Shown: one piece after another, positions 46,511 to 54,382 of the stretch
Layout of the letters: the number at the start of each line of letters is the position of its first letter
Position numbering within the stretch: position 1 is the first letter of the stretch
DNA from: Micromonospora olivasterospora
Lineage (GTDB): Bacteria; Actinomycetota; Actinomycetes; Mycobacteriales; Micromonosporaceae
DNA length: 64,000 nt
Assembly (NCBI RefSeq): GCF_007830265.1
Contig: NZ_VLKE01000001.1
Span: 1,302,001 to 1,366,000 of the forward strand
Reading direction: 5' to 3'
The notes under the pieces: model-generated
What the model was told of the DNA's origin: nothing
The model's database searches: none
Seen by the model: the letters and a program-made list of their open reading frames with translations, nothing else
Position numbers and translations under genes: made by a program

Positions 46511-46532
46511 AGTCTAGGTTACCGACCAGTAA
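46511..46532 (-). promoter_or_regulatory. ecm promoter with overlapping inverted repeat
   Basis: TTACTGGTCGGTAA (minus-strand reading of 46532-46519) is an imperfect palindrome (TTAC..GTAA arms) located immediately upstream of the candidate -10 TAGACT (46516-46511). A TetR-type repressor could act here; the motif differs from the four CTGAACG-type sites. Confidence 0.45.
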
Positions 46533-46558
46533 AAGAGGCTGTGGAAAACCACACAGGT

Positions 46559-46597
46559 CCATGTCGGGGACGAGGGGGCACAGACGGCCCGACATGG
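46559..46597. repeat. Variant palindrome element
   Basis: CCATGTCGGG (46559-46568) pairs with CCCGACATGG (46588-46597), 19-base loop, between ecm and the ABC transporter genes. Related in sequence to the ATGTCGCCGACAT boxes. Confidence 0.6.
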
Positions 46598-46655
46598 GCC
46601 GGACCGCCACACCCCGGGCGCCGCCGGATAGCCCCGGGGTCGCACACTGGACGGC

Positions 46656-47504
46656 ATGGATGACCAGCTCGCGATCTCCGTACGGGGACTGCGCAAGGCG
46701 TACGGCGACAACGTCGCGGTGGCGGGCCTGGACCTCGCCGTCTCCCGTGGCGAGGTGTTCGCCCTGCTCGGCCCGAACGGCGCGGGCAAGACCACGACCG
46801 TGGAGATCCTGGAGGGCTACCGGCAGCGCGACGCGGGCGAGGTGTCCGTGCTGGGCAGCGACCCCGCCAGCCCCGACCCGCGCTGGCGGTCGCGGGTCGG
46901 CATCGTGCTGCAGGGCACCGGCGAGTTCGACGAGCTGACCGTCGCCGAGGTGGTCCGGCACTTCGCCGGCTTCTATCCGGGCGCCGACGACCCGGACAAG
47001 GTGATCGAACGCGTCGGCCTGGGCGCCAAGGCCCGGGCGCGCACCCACACGCTCTCCGGCGGGCAGAAGCGCCGCCTGGACGTGGCGCTCGGCATCATCG
47101 GCCGGCCCGAGCTGCTCTTCCTCGACGAGCCGACCACCGGCTTCGACCCGGAGGCCCGGCGCGAGTTCTGGGAGCTGATCCGAGACCTCGCCGCCGCCGG
47201 CACCACCATCGTGCTCACCACCCACTACCTGGACGAGGCCGAGGCGCTGGCCGACCGGGTCGGGGTGATCGCCAGCGGCCGGCTGGTGGAGGTGGCCCCG
47301 CCCGACCTCCTCGGCAACCGCCAGGAGGCCCTGGCGACGGTCTCCTGGCGTACGCCGGAGGGGGCCGTCGAGAGCGCGGAGAGCGCGACGCCGACGGCGC
47401 TGGTCGCCGAGCTGGCCGCGCGCCACGGCGGCGAGGTGCCCGGCCTCACCGTGACCCGGCCGACCCTGGAAGACGTCTACCTCAAGATGATCGGACACCG
47501 ATGA
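46656..47504 (+). CDS. ABC exporter ATP-binding subunit
   Basis: 282 residues. Walker A GPNGAGKTT, Q-loop VLQGTGEFDELTVAEV, signature LSGGQKRRLDVALG, Walker B LLFLDEPTTGFDPEARR and H-loop LTTHYLDEAEALADR. DrrA/ABC-2 exporter type with the C-terminal dimer extension ending TLEDVYLKMIG. The stop overlaps the permease start by four bases (ATGA), so the two form one exporter. Substrate unknown; lipids, antibiotics and peptides are typical. The organism keeps it beside ecm without evident link. Confidence 0.92.
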   Translation: MDDQLAISVRGLRKAYGDNVAVAGLDLAVSRGEVFALLGPNGAGKTTTVEILEGYRQRDAGEVSVLGSDPASPDPRWRSRVGIVLQGTGEFDELTVAEVVRHFAGFYPGADDPDKVIERVGLGAKARARTHTLSGGQKRRLDVALGIIGRPELLFLDEPTTGFDPEARREFWELIRDLAAAGTTIVLTTHYLDEAEALADRVGVIASGRLVEVAPPDLLGNRQEALATVSWRTPEGAVESAESATPTALVAELAARHGGEVPGLTVTRPTLEDVYLKMIGHR

Positions 47505-48343
47505 CGACCACCACGAAGCCGGCGGCCCCGGTCGCCGCCGCCCCGGCGCGTCGGCTGGGGCCGGCCGCGCTCGCCCTGCGCCAGGGCCGCCTGGAGATCA
47601 CCCAGTTCCTGCGCAGCCGGGAATCCGTCGTCTTCACGCTGGGCTTCCCGATCATCATGATCCTGATCTTCGCCTCGATCTTCAACGGCGAGCTCGGCGG
47701 CGGGGTGAAATTCACCCAGTACTTCGTCACCGGCATGATCGCGAGCGGCCTGATGACGGTGAGCTTCCAGAACCTCGGCATCTGGATCCCGATCGAGCGG
47801 GACCGGGGGGTGCTCAAGCGCTACCGGGGCACGCCGATGCCGAAGTGGGTGTGGTTCGCCGGCAAGGTGATCATGGTGGTGGCGGTCGGGGTGCTCGAGA
47901 TCGCCCTGCTGCTCGCCGTCTCCGTCGCCCTGTTCGACCTGAGACTGCCGAGCGCGAGCGGCTGGCTCACCTTCGGCTGGGTCTCCGTCCTCGGGGTCAC
48001 CGCCTGCACGCTGTGCGGCATCGCCATCTCCTCGTTGGCCCGTACGGCGCGCAGCGGTTCGGCCGTGGTCACCCCGGTCGCCCTGGTGCTCCAGTTCATC
48101 TCCGGCGTCTTCTTCGTCTTCACCGAGCTGCCGTCCTGGATGCAGCAGGTGGCGGCGCTGTTCCCGCTCAAGTGGATGTGCCAGGGCCTCCGGTCGGTCT
48201 TCCTCCCGGAGAGCTTCGGCGCCCGGGAGGCGGCCGGCGGGTTCGAGCTGGGCCGGGTGGCCCTCGTCCTCGCCCTCTGGTGCGTGATCGGCCTCGTCCT
48301 CTGCCTGACCACCTTCCGCTGGACCACCAGGCGCGACGGCTGA
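47501..48343 (+). CDS. ABC-2 type permease subunit
   Basis: 280 residues. Six TM helices (about 42-60, 72-92, 118-142, 154-175, 185-205, 245-268) with the ABC2-type sequence QFLRSRESVVFTLGFPIIMILIFASIFNGELGG and the central VTPVALVLQFISGVFFVFTELPSWMQQVAALFPLKWMCQGLRS. Partner of the ATPase encoded directly upstream (overlapping start). Confidence 0.9.
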   Translation: MTTTTKPAAPVAAAPARRLGPAALALRQGRLEITQFLRSRESVVFTLGFPIIMILIFASIFNGELGGGVKFTQYFVTGMIASGLMTVSFQNLGIWIPIERDRGVLKRYRGTPMPKWVWFAGKVIMVVAVGVLEIALLLAVSVALFDLRLPSASGWLTFGWVSVLGVTACTLCGIAISSLARTARSGSAVVTPVALVLQFISGVFFVFTELPSWMQQVAALFPLKWMCQGLRSVFLPESFGAREAAGGFELGRVALVLALWCVIGLVLCLTTFRWTTRRDG

Positions 48344-48399
48344 GGGCGGCGCCCCGCGGCGGGGCGGCCCGGAGGGGCCGAGGCTGCCAGACTGGGCCG

Positions 48400-49215
48400 G
48401 TGGTGCTTCGACTGACCCGGCGACGACTGCTGCTGGCCGGGGCCGGCACGGCCACCCTGGCCGTGGGGGCGGGCTGGACGGCCCGGGAGCTGACCCGGCC
48501 CCGCCCCGGGCCCGCGCCCGCGTTGCCGGACGCTCCGGCCGGCGACGAGCGGCTGGTCCAGCGGGCGTCCGCCACGCGGGGCCGTTCCGTCGACTTCTGG
48601 ACGGCCGTGCCCGCGGGCCACAGCGACGGACGGGGCCTGCCGGTCTGCCTGGTGCTGCACGGCGCGTCCTCGACCCCGCGCGACTTCGCCCGGTTCGGGC
48701 TGGCCCGGTTCCTCACCGACGCCGTACGCCGGGGCGCCCCGCCGTTCGCGCTCGCCGGCGCGACCGGCGGCCGGCTGTCGTGGCGCCGCTCGGGCTCGGA
48801 CGACCCGCAGCGGATGGTGCGCGAGGAACTGCCGGCGTGGTGCGCCGAGCGCGGGTTCGACACCAGCCGGATCGCCGCCTGGGGCTGGTCGATGGGGGGC
48901 TTCGGGTCGCTGCTGCTCGCCGAGACGTACCCCGGCTGGCTGCGCGCGGTGGCCGCCTTCTCCCCCGCCGTACGGCCCGGGGACGCCGTCTTCGCGGGCG
49001 CCCAGCGGCTGCGCGGGACCCCGGTGGGGCTCTGGTGCGGCCGGCAGGACGGCCTGCTACCCGAGGTACGGGCGCTCGCCCGCGCGCTGCCCGAGCCGCC
49101 GGCCCTGGCCGAGTACGCCGACGGCCGGCACAACTTCGTCTACTGGGGCACGGTGGTCCCCACCGCCTTCCCGTTCCTGGCCGGCGCGCTCACCCCACCC
49201 CGCCCGGGCCGCTGA
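48400..49215 (+). CDS. Secreted alpha/beta hydrolase (esterase) with Tat-like signal
   Basis: 271 residues from GTG 48400 (GTG 48403 also possible). Signal: LTRRRLLLAGAGTATLAVGAG, a Tat-type RR motif followed by a hydrophobic stretch. Mature domain: VCLVLHGASSTPRDFARFG, SRIAAWGWSMGGFGSLLLAE (nucleophile GWSMG), VGLWCGRQDGLLPEV (acid) and YADGRHNFVYWG (His). The fold resembles Esterase D/mycolyltransferase-like enzymes. Substrate unknown. Confidence 0.85.
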   Translation: MVLRLTRRRLLLAGAGTATLAVGAGWTARELTRPRPGPAPALPDAPAGDERLVQRASATRGRSVDFWTAVPAGHSDGRGLPVCLVLHGASSTPRDFARFGLARFLTDAVRRGAPPFALAGATGGRLSWRRSGSDDPQRMVREELPAWCAERGFDTSRIAAWGWSMGGFGSLLLAETYPGWLRAVAAFSPAVRPGDAVFAGAQRLRGTPVGLWCGRQDGLLPEVRALARALPEPPALAEYADGRHNFVYWGTVVPTAFPFLAGALTPPRPGR

Positions 49216-49260
49216 CCCTGTCCCCGCCGGCACCCGGCGGGGACAGGTGAGCCCAGCGGT

Positions 49261-50109
49261 TCAGTAGGTGTAGAAACCCCTGCCGGTCTTGCGGCCCAGG
49301 TCGCCGGCCGTGACCATGCGCTGGAGCAGCTCCGGCGGGAAGAACTTCTCGTCGGCGGTGTCGGTGTAGATGTTCTTCGAGGCGTGCAGCAGCACGTCCA
49401 CGCCGGTCAGGTCGCAGGTGGCCAGCGGGCCCATGGCGTGGCCGAAGCCGAGCCGGCAGGCGGTGTCCAAATCCTCGGCCGACACCACGCCCGACTCGAC
49501 CAGCTTCACCGCCTCCACGACCAGCGCGGCGATCAGCCGGGTGGTGACGAAGCCGGCGATGTCCCGGTTCACCACCACGACCGTCTTGCCCACGCCCTCG
49601 GCGAACGCCTTCGCGGTGGCCAGCGTCTCGTCGCTGGTCTTGTAGCCGCGCACCAGCTCGCAGAGCTTCATCATCGGCACGGGCGAGAAGAAGTGGGTGC
49701 CGACGACCGACTCGGGGCGCTCGGTCACCGCGGCGATCTGGGTGACCGGAATGGCGGAGGTGTTGGTGGCCAGCACCGCGTCGGCCTTGCAGATCTTGTT
49801 TAGCGCGCGGAACACCTCGTGCTTGACGTCCAGCCGCTCGAAGACCGCCTCGACGACGATGTCGGCGTCGGCGGCGGCCTCCAGGTCGGTGGTCGGGGTG
49901 ATCCGGCCCAGCGTCGCCTCGACCTCGGAGCGGTCGATCGTGCCCTTCTCGGCGAACTTCTCCAGCGACTTCCGGATGCCGGCCAGCCCCCGCCCGGTGG
50001 CCGCGTCGTCCAGGTCCCGCAGCGTCACCTGCCAGCCCGCCTGCGCCGCCACCTGGGCGATGCCCGAGCCCATCGGCCCGGCCCCGACGACCGCGAGTCG
50101 ACCCGCCAT
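49261..50109 (-). CDS. 3-Hydroxybutyryl-CoA dehydrogenase
   Basis: 282 residues, single-domain Hbd: NAD loop VVGAGPMGSGIAQVAAQAG, ATNTSAIPVTQIAAVTERPESVVGTHFFSPVPMMKLCELVRG, FVTTRLIAALVVEAVKLVESG, and GRKTGRGFYTY at the C-terminus. Converts acetoacetyl-CoA to 3-hydroxybutyryl-CoA; second locus for this step besides the double Hbd gene at 35216. GGGAGAG precedes ATG 50109. A candidate shared operator lies 56 bases upstream. Confidence 0.92.
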   Translation of the reverse strand: MAGRLAVVGAGPMGSGIAQVAAQAGWQVTLRDLDDAATGRGLAGIRKSLEKFAEKGTIDRSEVEATLGRITPTTDLEAAADADIVVEAVFERLDVKHEVFRALNKICKADAVLATNTSAIPVTQIAAVTERPESVVGTHFFSPVPMMKLCELVRGYKTSDETLATAKAFAEGVGKTVVVVNRDIAGFVTTRLIAALVVEAVKLVESGVVSAEDLDTACRLGFGHAMGPLATCDLTGVDVLLHASKNIYTDTADEKFFPPELLQRMVTAGDLGRKTGRGFYTY

Positions 50110-50164
50110 CTGCTCTCTCCCTCGCCTGAATTCGAGTGTCTGTCAGCACCCTAGTCGGCAAGAC

Positions 50165-50180
50165 TGAACGAAGGTTAAGT
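50165..50180. promoter_or_regulatory. Putative shared operator, site 4 (hbd)
   Basis: CTGAACGAAGGTTAAG, 56 bases upstream of the hbd ATG. The first eight bases are identical to site 1 and the last five (TTAAG) are also found in the reverse complement of site 2. Confidence 0.55.
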
Positions 50181-50277
50181 CGGCCACGGCGTCCACCGGT
50201 GTTGGCGGCGTTGGGGCCCAAACATCACGCGTGACCCCGGGACCCGTCGGGGTCGGCCCCGCGCGGCCGGCGCCCGG

Positions 50278-51744
50278 TCAGATCTCCAGGGCCGGCTCGT
50301 CCGGTACAGTGCCCCGCTCGACCTCCACCCCCAGCGCCCGCAGGTCGGCGACGAAGTCCGGGTAGCCGCGGTCGACGTGGTGCACGTGGGAGACCTCGGT
50401 GACCCCGTCGGCGCACAACCCGGCGATGATCAGCCCTGCGCCGGCCCGGATGTCGGTGGCCCGGACGGGCGCGCCGGAGAGCCGGTCCCGCCCCCGGACA
50501 ACGGCGTGATGGCCGTCGGTCTTGATGTCCGCGCCCAACCGCATCATCTCGTTGGCGAACATGAACCGGCCGTCGAAGATGTTCTCGGTGATCAGGGACG
50601 CCCCCTCGCTCACCGTGGCGAGCCCGATCGCCATCGGCAGCAGGTCGGTGGCGAAGCCCGGGTACGGCAGGGTCACCACGTCCACCGCCCTCGGGCGGTC
50701 CGCCATCCGTACCCGGAAGGCGCCCTCGCGGGTCTCGACCAGGCCGCCGGCGCAGACCAGCTTGTCCAGCGCGACCTCCAGGAACGCCGGGTCGATGCCG
50801 GTCACGGTCACGTCGCCCCGGGTCATCGCGGCGCCGAACGCCCAGGTCCCGGCGACGATCCGGTCCCCCACGGTCGCGTGCCGCACCGGCCGCAGCTCGG
50901 ACACCCCCTCGATGCGCAGGGTGGAGGTGCCCTCCCCCTCGATGCGGGCGCCCATCCGGATCAGCATCGAGCAGATGTCGACGATCTCCGGCTCCCGGGC
51001 CGCGTTGTCGATCACCGTCGTGCCCCGGGCCAGCACCGCGGCCATCACCAGGTTCTCGGTGGCGCCGACGCTGGGGAAATCGAGGACGATGTCCGCGCCG
51101 TGCAGCCCGTCCGGGGCGTCGGCGATGACGAAGCCGTGCTCGCCGGAGATGTCGGCGCCCATCCGGGTCAGCCCCGAGATGTGCATGTCCAGCCCCCGGG
51201 AGCCGATGGCGTCCCCGCCGGGGTGGGCCACCCGCACGTACCCCCGCCGCGCCAGCAGAGGGCCGAGCACGCAGATCGACGCCCGCAGCCGGCGTACCAG
51301 GTCGTAGTCGGCCTCCGCGCCCGGCTGCTCCGGCACGTCGATGGTGACCGACCGGGAGCGGGCCACCCCGCCCCGGGCCACCATCGGGTCGACCGGGTCG
51401 TCGGCGTCGAACCGTACGCCGCAGCCCAGCCGGCGCAGCACCTCCCCCATGATGGCGATGTCCGTGATCCGGGGGACGTTGGTGATCACGCTTCGCCCCG
51501 GCGCGAGCAGCGCGGCGGCCATGAGCTTGAGCGCGGAGTTCTTCGCCCCGACGACGTGCACCGTCCCGCCGAGCCGGGCGTTACCGGCCACCCGGATGAC
51601 ATCGACGTCGTTGACCGCCGGGTCGCCGGCGTCCCCGGGGCCGACGCCGGCCGGCCGGCTCTGCTCCGGTGGACCCTGCTCCAGCCGGCCCTGCTCCGGC
51701 CGCATCGGGATGGTCAGGTCCGGGATCCGTAGGCTGTGCGTCAT
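50278..51744 (-). CDS. murA: UDP-N-acetylglucosamine 1-carboxyvinyltransferase
   Basis: 488 residues from ATG 51744; in-frame ATG 51765 or internal ATG near residue 14 are alternatives, and the extended N-terminus before [14 protein letters not shown] is not family-conserved. GAKNS (Lys68/Asn69 in this numbering) binds substrate; catalytic-loop residue is Asp178 in [18 protein letters not shown], where fosfomycin-sensitive MurA enzymes have Cys. It transfers enolpyruvate to UDP-GlcNAc, first committed step of peptidoglycan synthesis. Its ATG overlaps by two bases the ATG of the divergent adenosyltransferase gene. Essential enzyme; this is the only copy in the window. Confidence 0.93.
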   Translation of the reverse strand: MTHSLRIPDLTIPMRPEQGRLEQGPPEQSRPAGVGPGDAGDPAVNDVDVIRVAGNARLGGTVHVVGAKNSALKLMAAALLAPGRSVITNVPRITDIAIMGEVLRRLGCGVRFDADDPVDPMVARGGVARSRSVTIDVPEQPGAEADYDLVRRLRASICVLGPLLARRGYVRVAHPGGDAIGSRGLDMHISGLTRMGADISGEHGFVIADAPDGLHGADIVLDFPSVGATENLVMAAVLARGTTVIDNAAREPEIVDICSMLIRMGARIEGEGTSTLRIEGVSELRPVRHATVGDRIVAGTWAFGAAMTRGDVTVTGIDPAFLEVALDKLVCAGGLVETREGAFRVRMADRPRAVDVVTLPYPGFATDLLPMAIGLATVSEGASLITENIFDGRFMFANEMMRLGADIKTDGHHAVVRGRDRLSGAPVRATDIRAGAGLIIAGLCADGVTEVSHVHHVDRGYPDFVADLRALGVEVERGTVPDEPALEI

Positions 51745-52315
51745 GGCCGTCCACCTCACGCGCATCTACACCAGGGCCGGCGACGCCGGCACGACCAGGC
51801 TGAACAACAACGAAGAGGTCGCGAAGACCGATCCGCGGATCGCCGCGTACGCCGACGTGGACGAGTGCAACGCGGCCATCGGGGTCGCGATCGCGCTCGG
51901 GCAACTCGACGACGAGCTGCGCGCGGTGCTGGGGTCGATCCAGAACGACCTGTTCGACGTCGGCGCCGACCTGGCCACGCCGGTCGAGCCGGACCCGAAG
52001 TACCCGCCGCTGCGGGTGACCGAGGAATACGTGCAGCGCCTTGAGGGCTGGTGCGACGAGTACAACGAGCGCCTGGCCAAGCTCGACTCCTTCATCCTGC
52101 CCGGCGGGACGCCGGGCGCGGCGCTGCTGCACGTGGCACGGACGGTCGCCCGGCGGGCCGAGCGCGCGGCGTGGGCACTGGTGACCCACGATCCTGACCG
52201 GACCAGCACACTTCCGGCAAAGTATCTCAACCGGCTCTCCGATCTGCTCTTCATCCTGTCAAGAACGGCAAATCCGGCGGGCGACGTGCTATGGGTCCCG
52301 GGCGGTCAGCGCTGA
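51743..52315 (+). CDS. Cob(I)yrinic acid a,c-diamide/cobalamin adenosyltransferase (PduO type)
   Basis: 190 residues. ATP-binding loop [41 protein letters not shown], then [14 protein letters not shown] and [31 protein letters not shown]: PduO-type ATR signatures. It makes adenosylcobalamin, needed by the two acyl-CoA mutases in this window (icmA and ecm). ATG 51743 shares two bases with the divergent murA start. The VOC gene overlaps its end by 25 bases. Confidence 0.93.
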   Translation: MAVHLTRIYTRAGDAGTTRLNNNEEVAKTDPRIAAYADVDECNAAIGVAIALGQLDDELRAVLGSIQNDLFDVGADLATPVEPDPKYPPLRVTEEYVQRLEGWCDEYNERLAKLDSFILPGGTPGAALLHVARTVARRAERAAWALVTHDPDRTSTLPAKYLNRLSDLLFILSRTANPAGDVLWVPGGQR

Positions 52316-52758
52316 ACGGGGAAGCGTCAGGCTCGGTTGACGCCCGGGGCCCGACTGCCGCCCCCGCCGGCGGGCTGCACCACGTCGAGGTCTGGGTGCC
52401 GGACCTGCCCGGGGCGATCCGCAGCTGGGGCTGGCTGCTGCGCGAGCTGGGCTGGACCCCGCACCAGGACTGGCCCGCCGGCCGTTCGTGGCGGCTCGGT
52501 CCGACGTACCTCGTGCTGGAGGAGTCCCCGGCGCTGTCCGGACGAAACCACGATCGGCTCGCCCCCGGCCTGAACCACCTCGCCTTCCACGCCGGGCCGC
52601 CCGCCGCGGTGGACCGGCTCGTCGCGGCCGCTCCGCGTCACGGCTGGTCACTGCTCTTCCCGGACCGCCACCCGTACGCGGGCGGTCCGCAGACGTACGC
52701 CGCGTACCTCGCGAACGACCAGGGCTACGAGGTGGAACTGGTGGCCTCCCCCACCTGA
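52291..52758 (+). CDS. VOC-family protein
   Basis: 155 residues. GGLHHVEVWVPDLPGAIRSWGWLLRELGW opens a VOC (glyoxalase/bleomycin-resistance) fold; LAPGLNHLAFHAGPPAAVDRLVAA and GYEVELVAS complete it. First metal-ligand His (HHVEVWV) and final Glu (YEVELV) are present. Start ATG 52291 overlaps the adenosyltransferase end, implying coupling. Function not deducible. Confidence 0.82.
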   Translation: MGPGRSALNGEASGSVDARGPTAAPAGGLHHVEVWVPDLPGAIRSWGWLLRELGWTPHQDWPAGRSWRLGPTYLVLEESPALSGRNHDRLAPGLNHLAFHAGPPAAVDRLVAAAPRHGWSLLFPDRHPYAGGPQTYAAYLANDQGYEVELVASPT

Positions 52759-52768
52759 CCCGGGTACG

Positions 52769-52807
52769 CCGTTGGCCGGGTCCCCGGTTCGGGGACCCGG
52801 CCAACGG
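52769..52807. terminator. Very strong hairpin terminator, copy 2
   Basis: CCGTTGGCCGGGTCCCCG (52769-52786) / CGGGGACCCGGCCAACGG (52790-52807), perfect 18-bp stem, 3-base loop. Compared with copy 1 one C-G pair has become T-A on both arms, so pairing is preserved. Confidence 0.9.
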
Positions 52808-52819
52808 GTTGCGCTTCTG

Positions 52820-53416
52820 TCAGCTGTTCCAGTGCTGGGCGACCAGGTCGGCGGCCTGCTGCTCCCACTGGGCGTACGCGTCCGGGTAGGCCGACACCTG
52901 CACCGTCTGCGCGGCGTCGGTCAGCGGCATGTCCTGCCACCCATCGACCTGCCGCAACCCCTTCAGGAACGCGGTCGTCGAGTACTCCGGGTCGGTGATC
53001 TGCTCCGGGGTGCCCCAACCCGACGACGGGCGCTGCTGGAACAGGCCCAGCGAGTCGTGGTCGTTGGCGTCACCCAGGTGCCCCAGGTTCTCCAGCTTCG
53101 ACTCCTGCAGGCTGGTGGCAATCGAGATCACCGCCGCCCGCTCCGGCAGACCGGCCTTCTTCGTCGCGGCGATGATCGCCTTCGCGTTACCGGTCTGCTC
53201 CCCGTCCAGGGTGAGGTGCGACTGCGCGCCCTGCACACCGTGCGGGATCAGCTTGCTCGTGTCGGGCTTGTCGGCCTGCACGGCCACCGCGACCGGCTTC
53301 GCCTCGACCGTGGAGGCGGCGGTGGTGTCGTGGTGCAGGGGGCCGGCGGCGAGGCCACCGGCGAAGGCCAGACCGGCGATACCGAGAACGCTCTTACGCA
53401 GCAGCATCGTGTTCAT
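52820..53416 (-). CDS. Secreted lysozyme/transglycosylase-like protein, copy 2
   Basis: 198 residues. Identical signal peptide and near-identical lysozyme-like domain to copy 1 (41981-42577): from PERAAVISIATSLQESKLEN to the C-terminus only one residue (Asp for Gln in MPLTDAAQ) differs by eye. Differences cluster in the linker between the signal peptide and about residue 75. Both copies lie on the minus strand, with 10.8 kb between them. ATG 53416 is preceded by GGAGC. See copy 1 for function. Confidence 0.85.
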   Translation of the reverse strand: MNTMLLRKSVLGIAGLAFAGGLAAGPLHHDTTAASTVEAKPVAVAVQADKPDTSKLIPHGVQGAQSHLTLDGEQTGNAKAIIAATKKAGLPERAAVISIATSLQESKLENLGHLGDANDHDSLGLFQQRPSSGWGTPEQITDPEYSTTAFLKGLRQVDGWQDMPLTDAAQTVQVSAYPDAYAQWEQQAADLVAQHWNS

Positions 53417-53639
53417 GATCGAAAGCTCCATTCGGGGGTCGACGCACACCAAAGGGGGGACGGCGTGCGCAAGCACCGCCAGGCGCTCGAAGGGGGAAAG
53501 TCTCTGCCCGGTGCGACCGCGGGGCAGGGATGCCTCGCGCGGGCGGGGTGCCTCGTCGCGGCGCCGGGAACCATGTCCAACGACCGGCGGCCCACCATCA
53601 TTCCGGCCCGCTGTTACACGTGGGCACTCCGGCTCGGTG

Positions 53640-53767
53640 TTGCCCGGGGCATTGCGGCCCGCTGTTGCCCGGGCATTGCGGCCCGCTGTTGCCCGGGCAT
53701 TGCGCCCCGCTGTTGCCCGGGCATTGCGGCCCGCTGTTGCCCGGGCATTGCGGCCCGCTGTTGCTCG
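53640..53767. repeat. 24-bp minisatellite (CGGCCCGCTGTTGCCCGGGCATTG)
   Basis: About five units between 53640 and 53767 within the leader region of copy 2; one unit has CGCCCC for CGGCCC. Different sequence and slightly different position from the 17-bp array in copy 1. Confidence 0.85.
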
Positions 53768-53803
53768 GGGACGGCGGTGGCTGCTCGGTCGTGCGTCACG
53801 TGT

Positions 53804-53829
53804 AACGACCCCACCCCCGCCACGATTCC
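53804..53829 (-). promoter_or_regulatory. Candidate SigR-type promoter of lysozyme-like copy 2
   Basis: GGAAT (53829-53825, minus strand), 18 bases, GTT (53806-53804). Same spacing as copy 1 with two base differences in the spacer. Confidence 0.5.
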
Positions 53830-53921
53830 GCCCCCACGATGCCCCCGGTCACACCCAGACGCACCACCGGAACGGACATAAGCCGCGGATCGACGCACCC
53901 GGTGCCGGGTGATCCACCCTC

Positions 53922-53975
53922 ATGTCGCCGACATGGCGGCATCCCGCCGGCTGGACACCCCAATGTCGCCGACAT
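53922..53975. repeat. Dispersed palindrome-box element
   Basis: Two perfect ATGTCGCCGACAT boxes at 53922-53934 and 53963-53975, 41 bases apart. Confidence 0.75.
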
Positions 53976-54340
53976 GGCGCCGATCACGGGCCCCCACGGA
54001 CAGCCCGCGGGGGCCAGGCGAGGTCATATCCGACAAAGCGCTTGAAGCGGACCGAATCGGATGGACCGAGATCAGACCAACCGCGCCGAGACCGCGGCTG
54101 ATCAGACCCGGGCCGGGTTGATCCACGCGAGGTCACCGACAACGCAGAGCTGATCAGACCGCGGGCGGGCTGATCCACGCGAGTCACCGACACGGCGGAG
54201 CCGCCCGGAGACCCTGGCAGGATTCGGCCGCTCCAGGGCCCGTTCCGCACCAAGATCTTCAAGAGCCGAGGCGCGCACCCGCCCATGCCGCCGCACAGCG
54301 GCGACCCCGACCGACGCACCCCAAGATGCGGACAACTTCG

Positions 54341-54382
54341 CTGAAACTGCTGCCTCAAGCCGTCGGGAGGCCGCAGTTTCAG
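54341..54382. other. Stem-loop, 16-bp arms
   Basis: CTGAAACTGCTGCCTC (54341-54356) and GAGGCCGCAGTTTCAG (54367-54382) pair with one mismatch and a 10-base loop. Flanks also show partial pairing (CCAAGAT near 54321 and ATCTTGG near 54396). Possibly a dispersed element or terminator. Confidence 0.55.
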
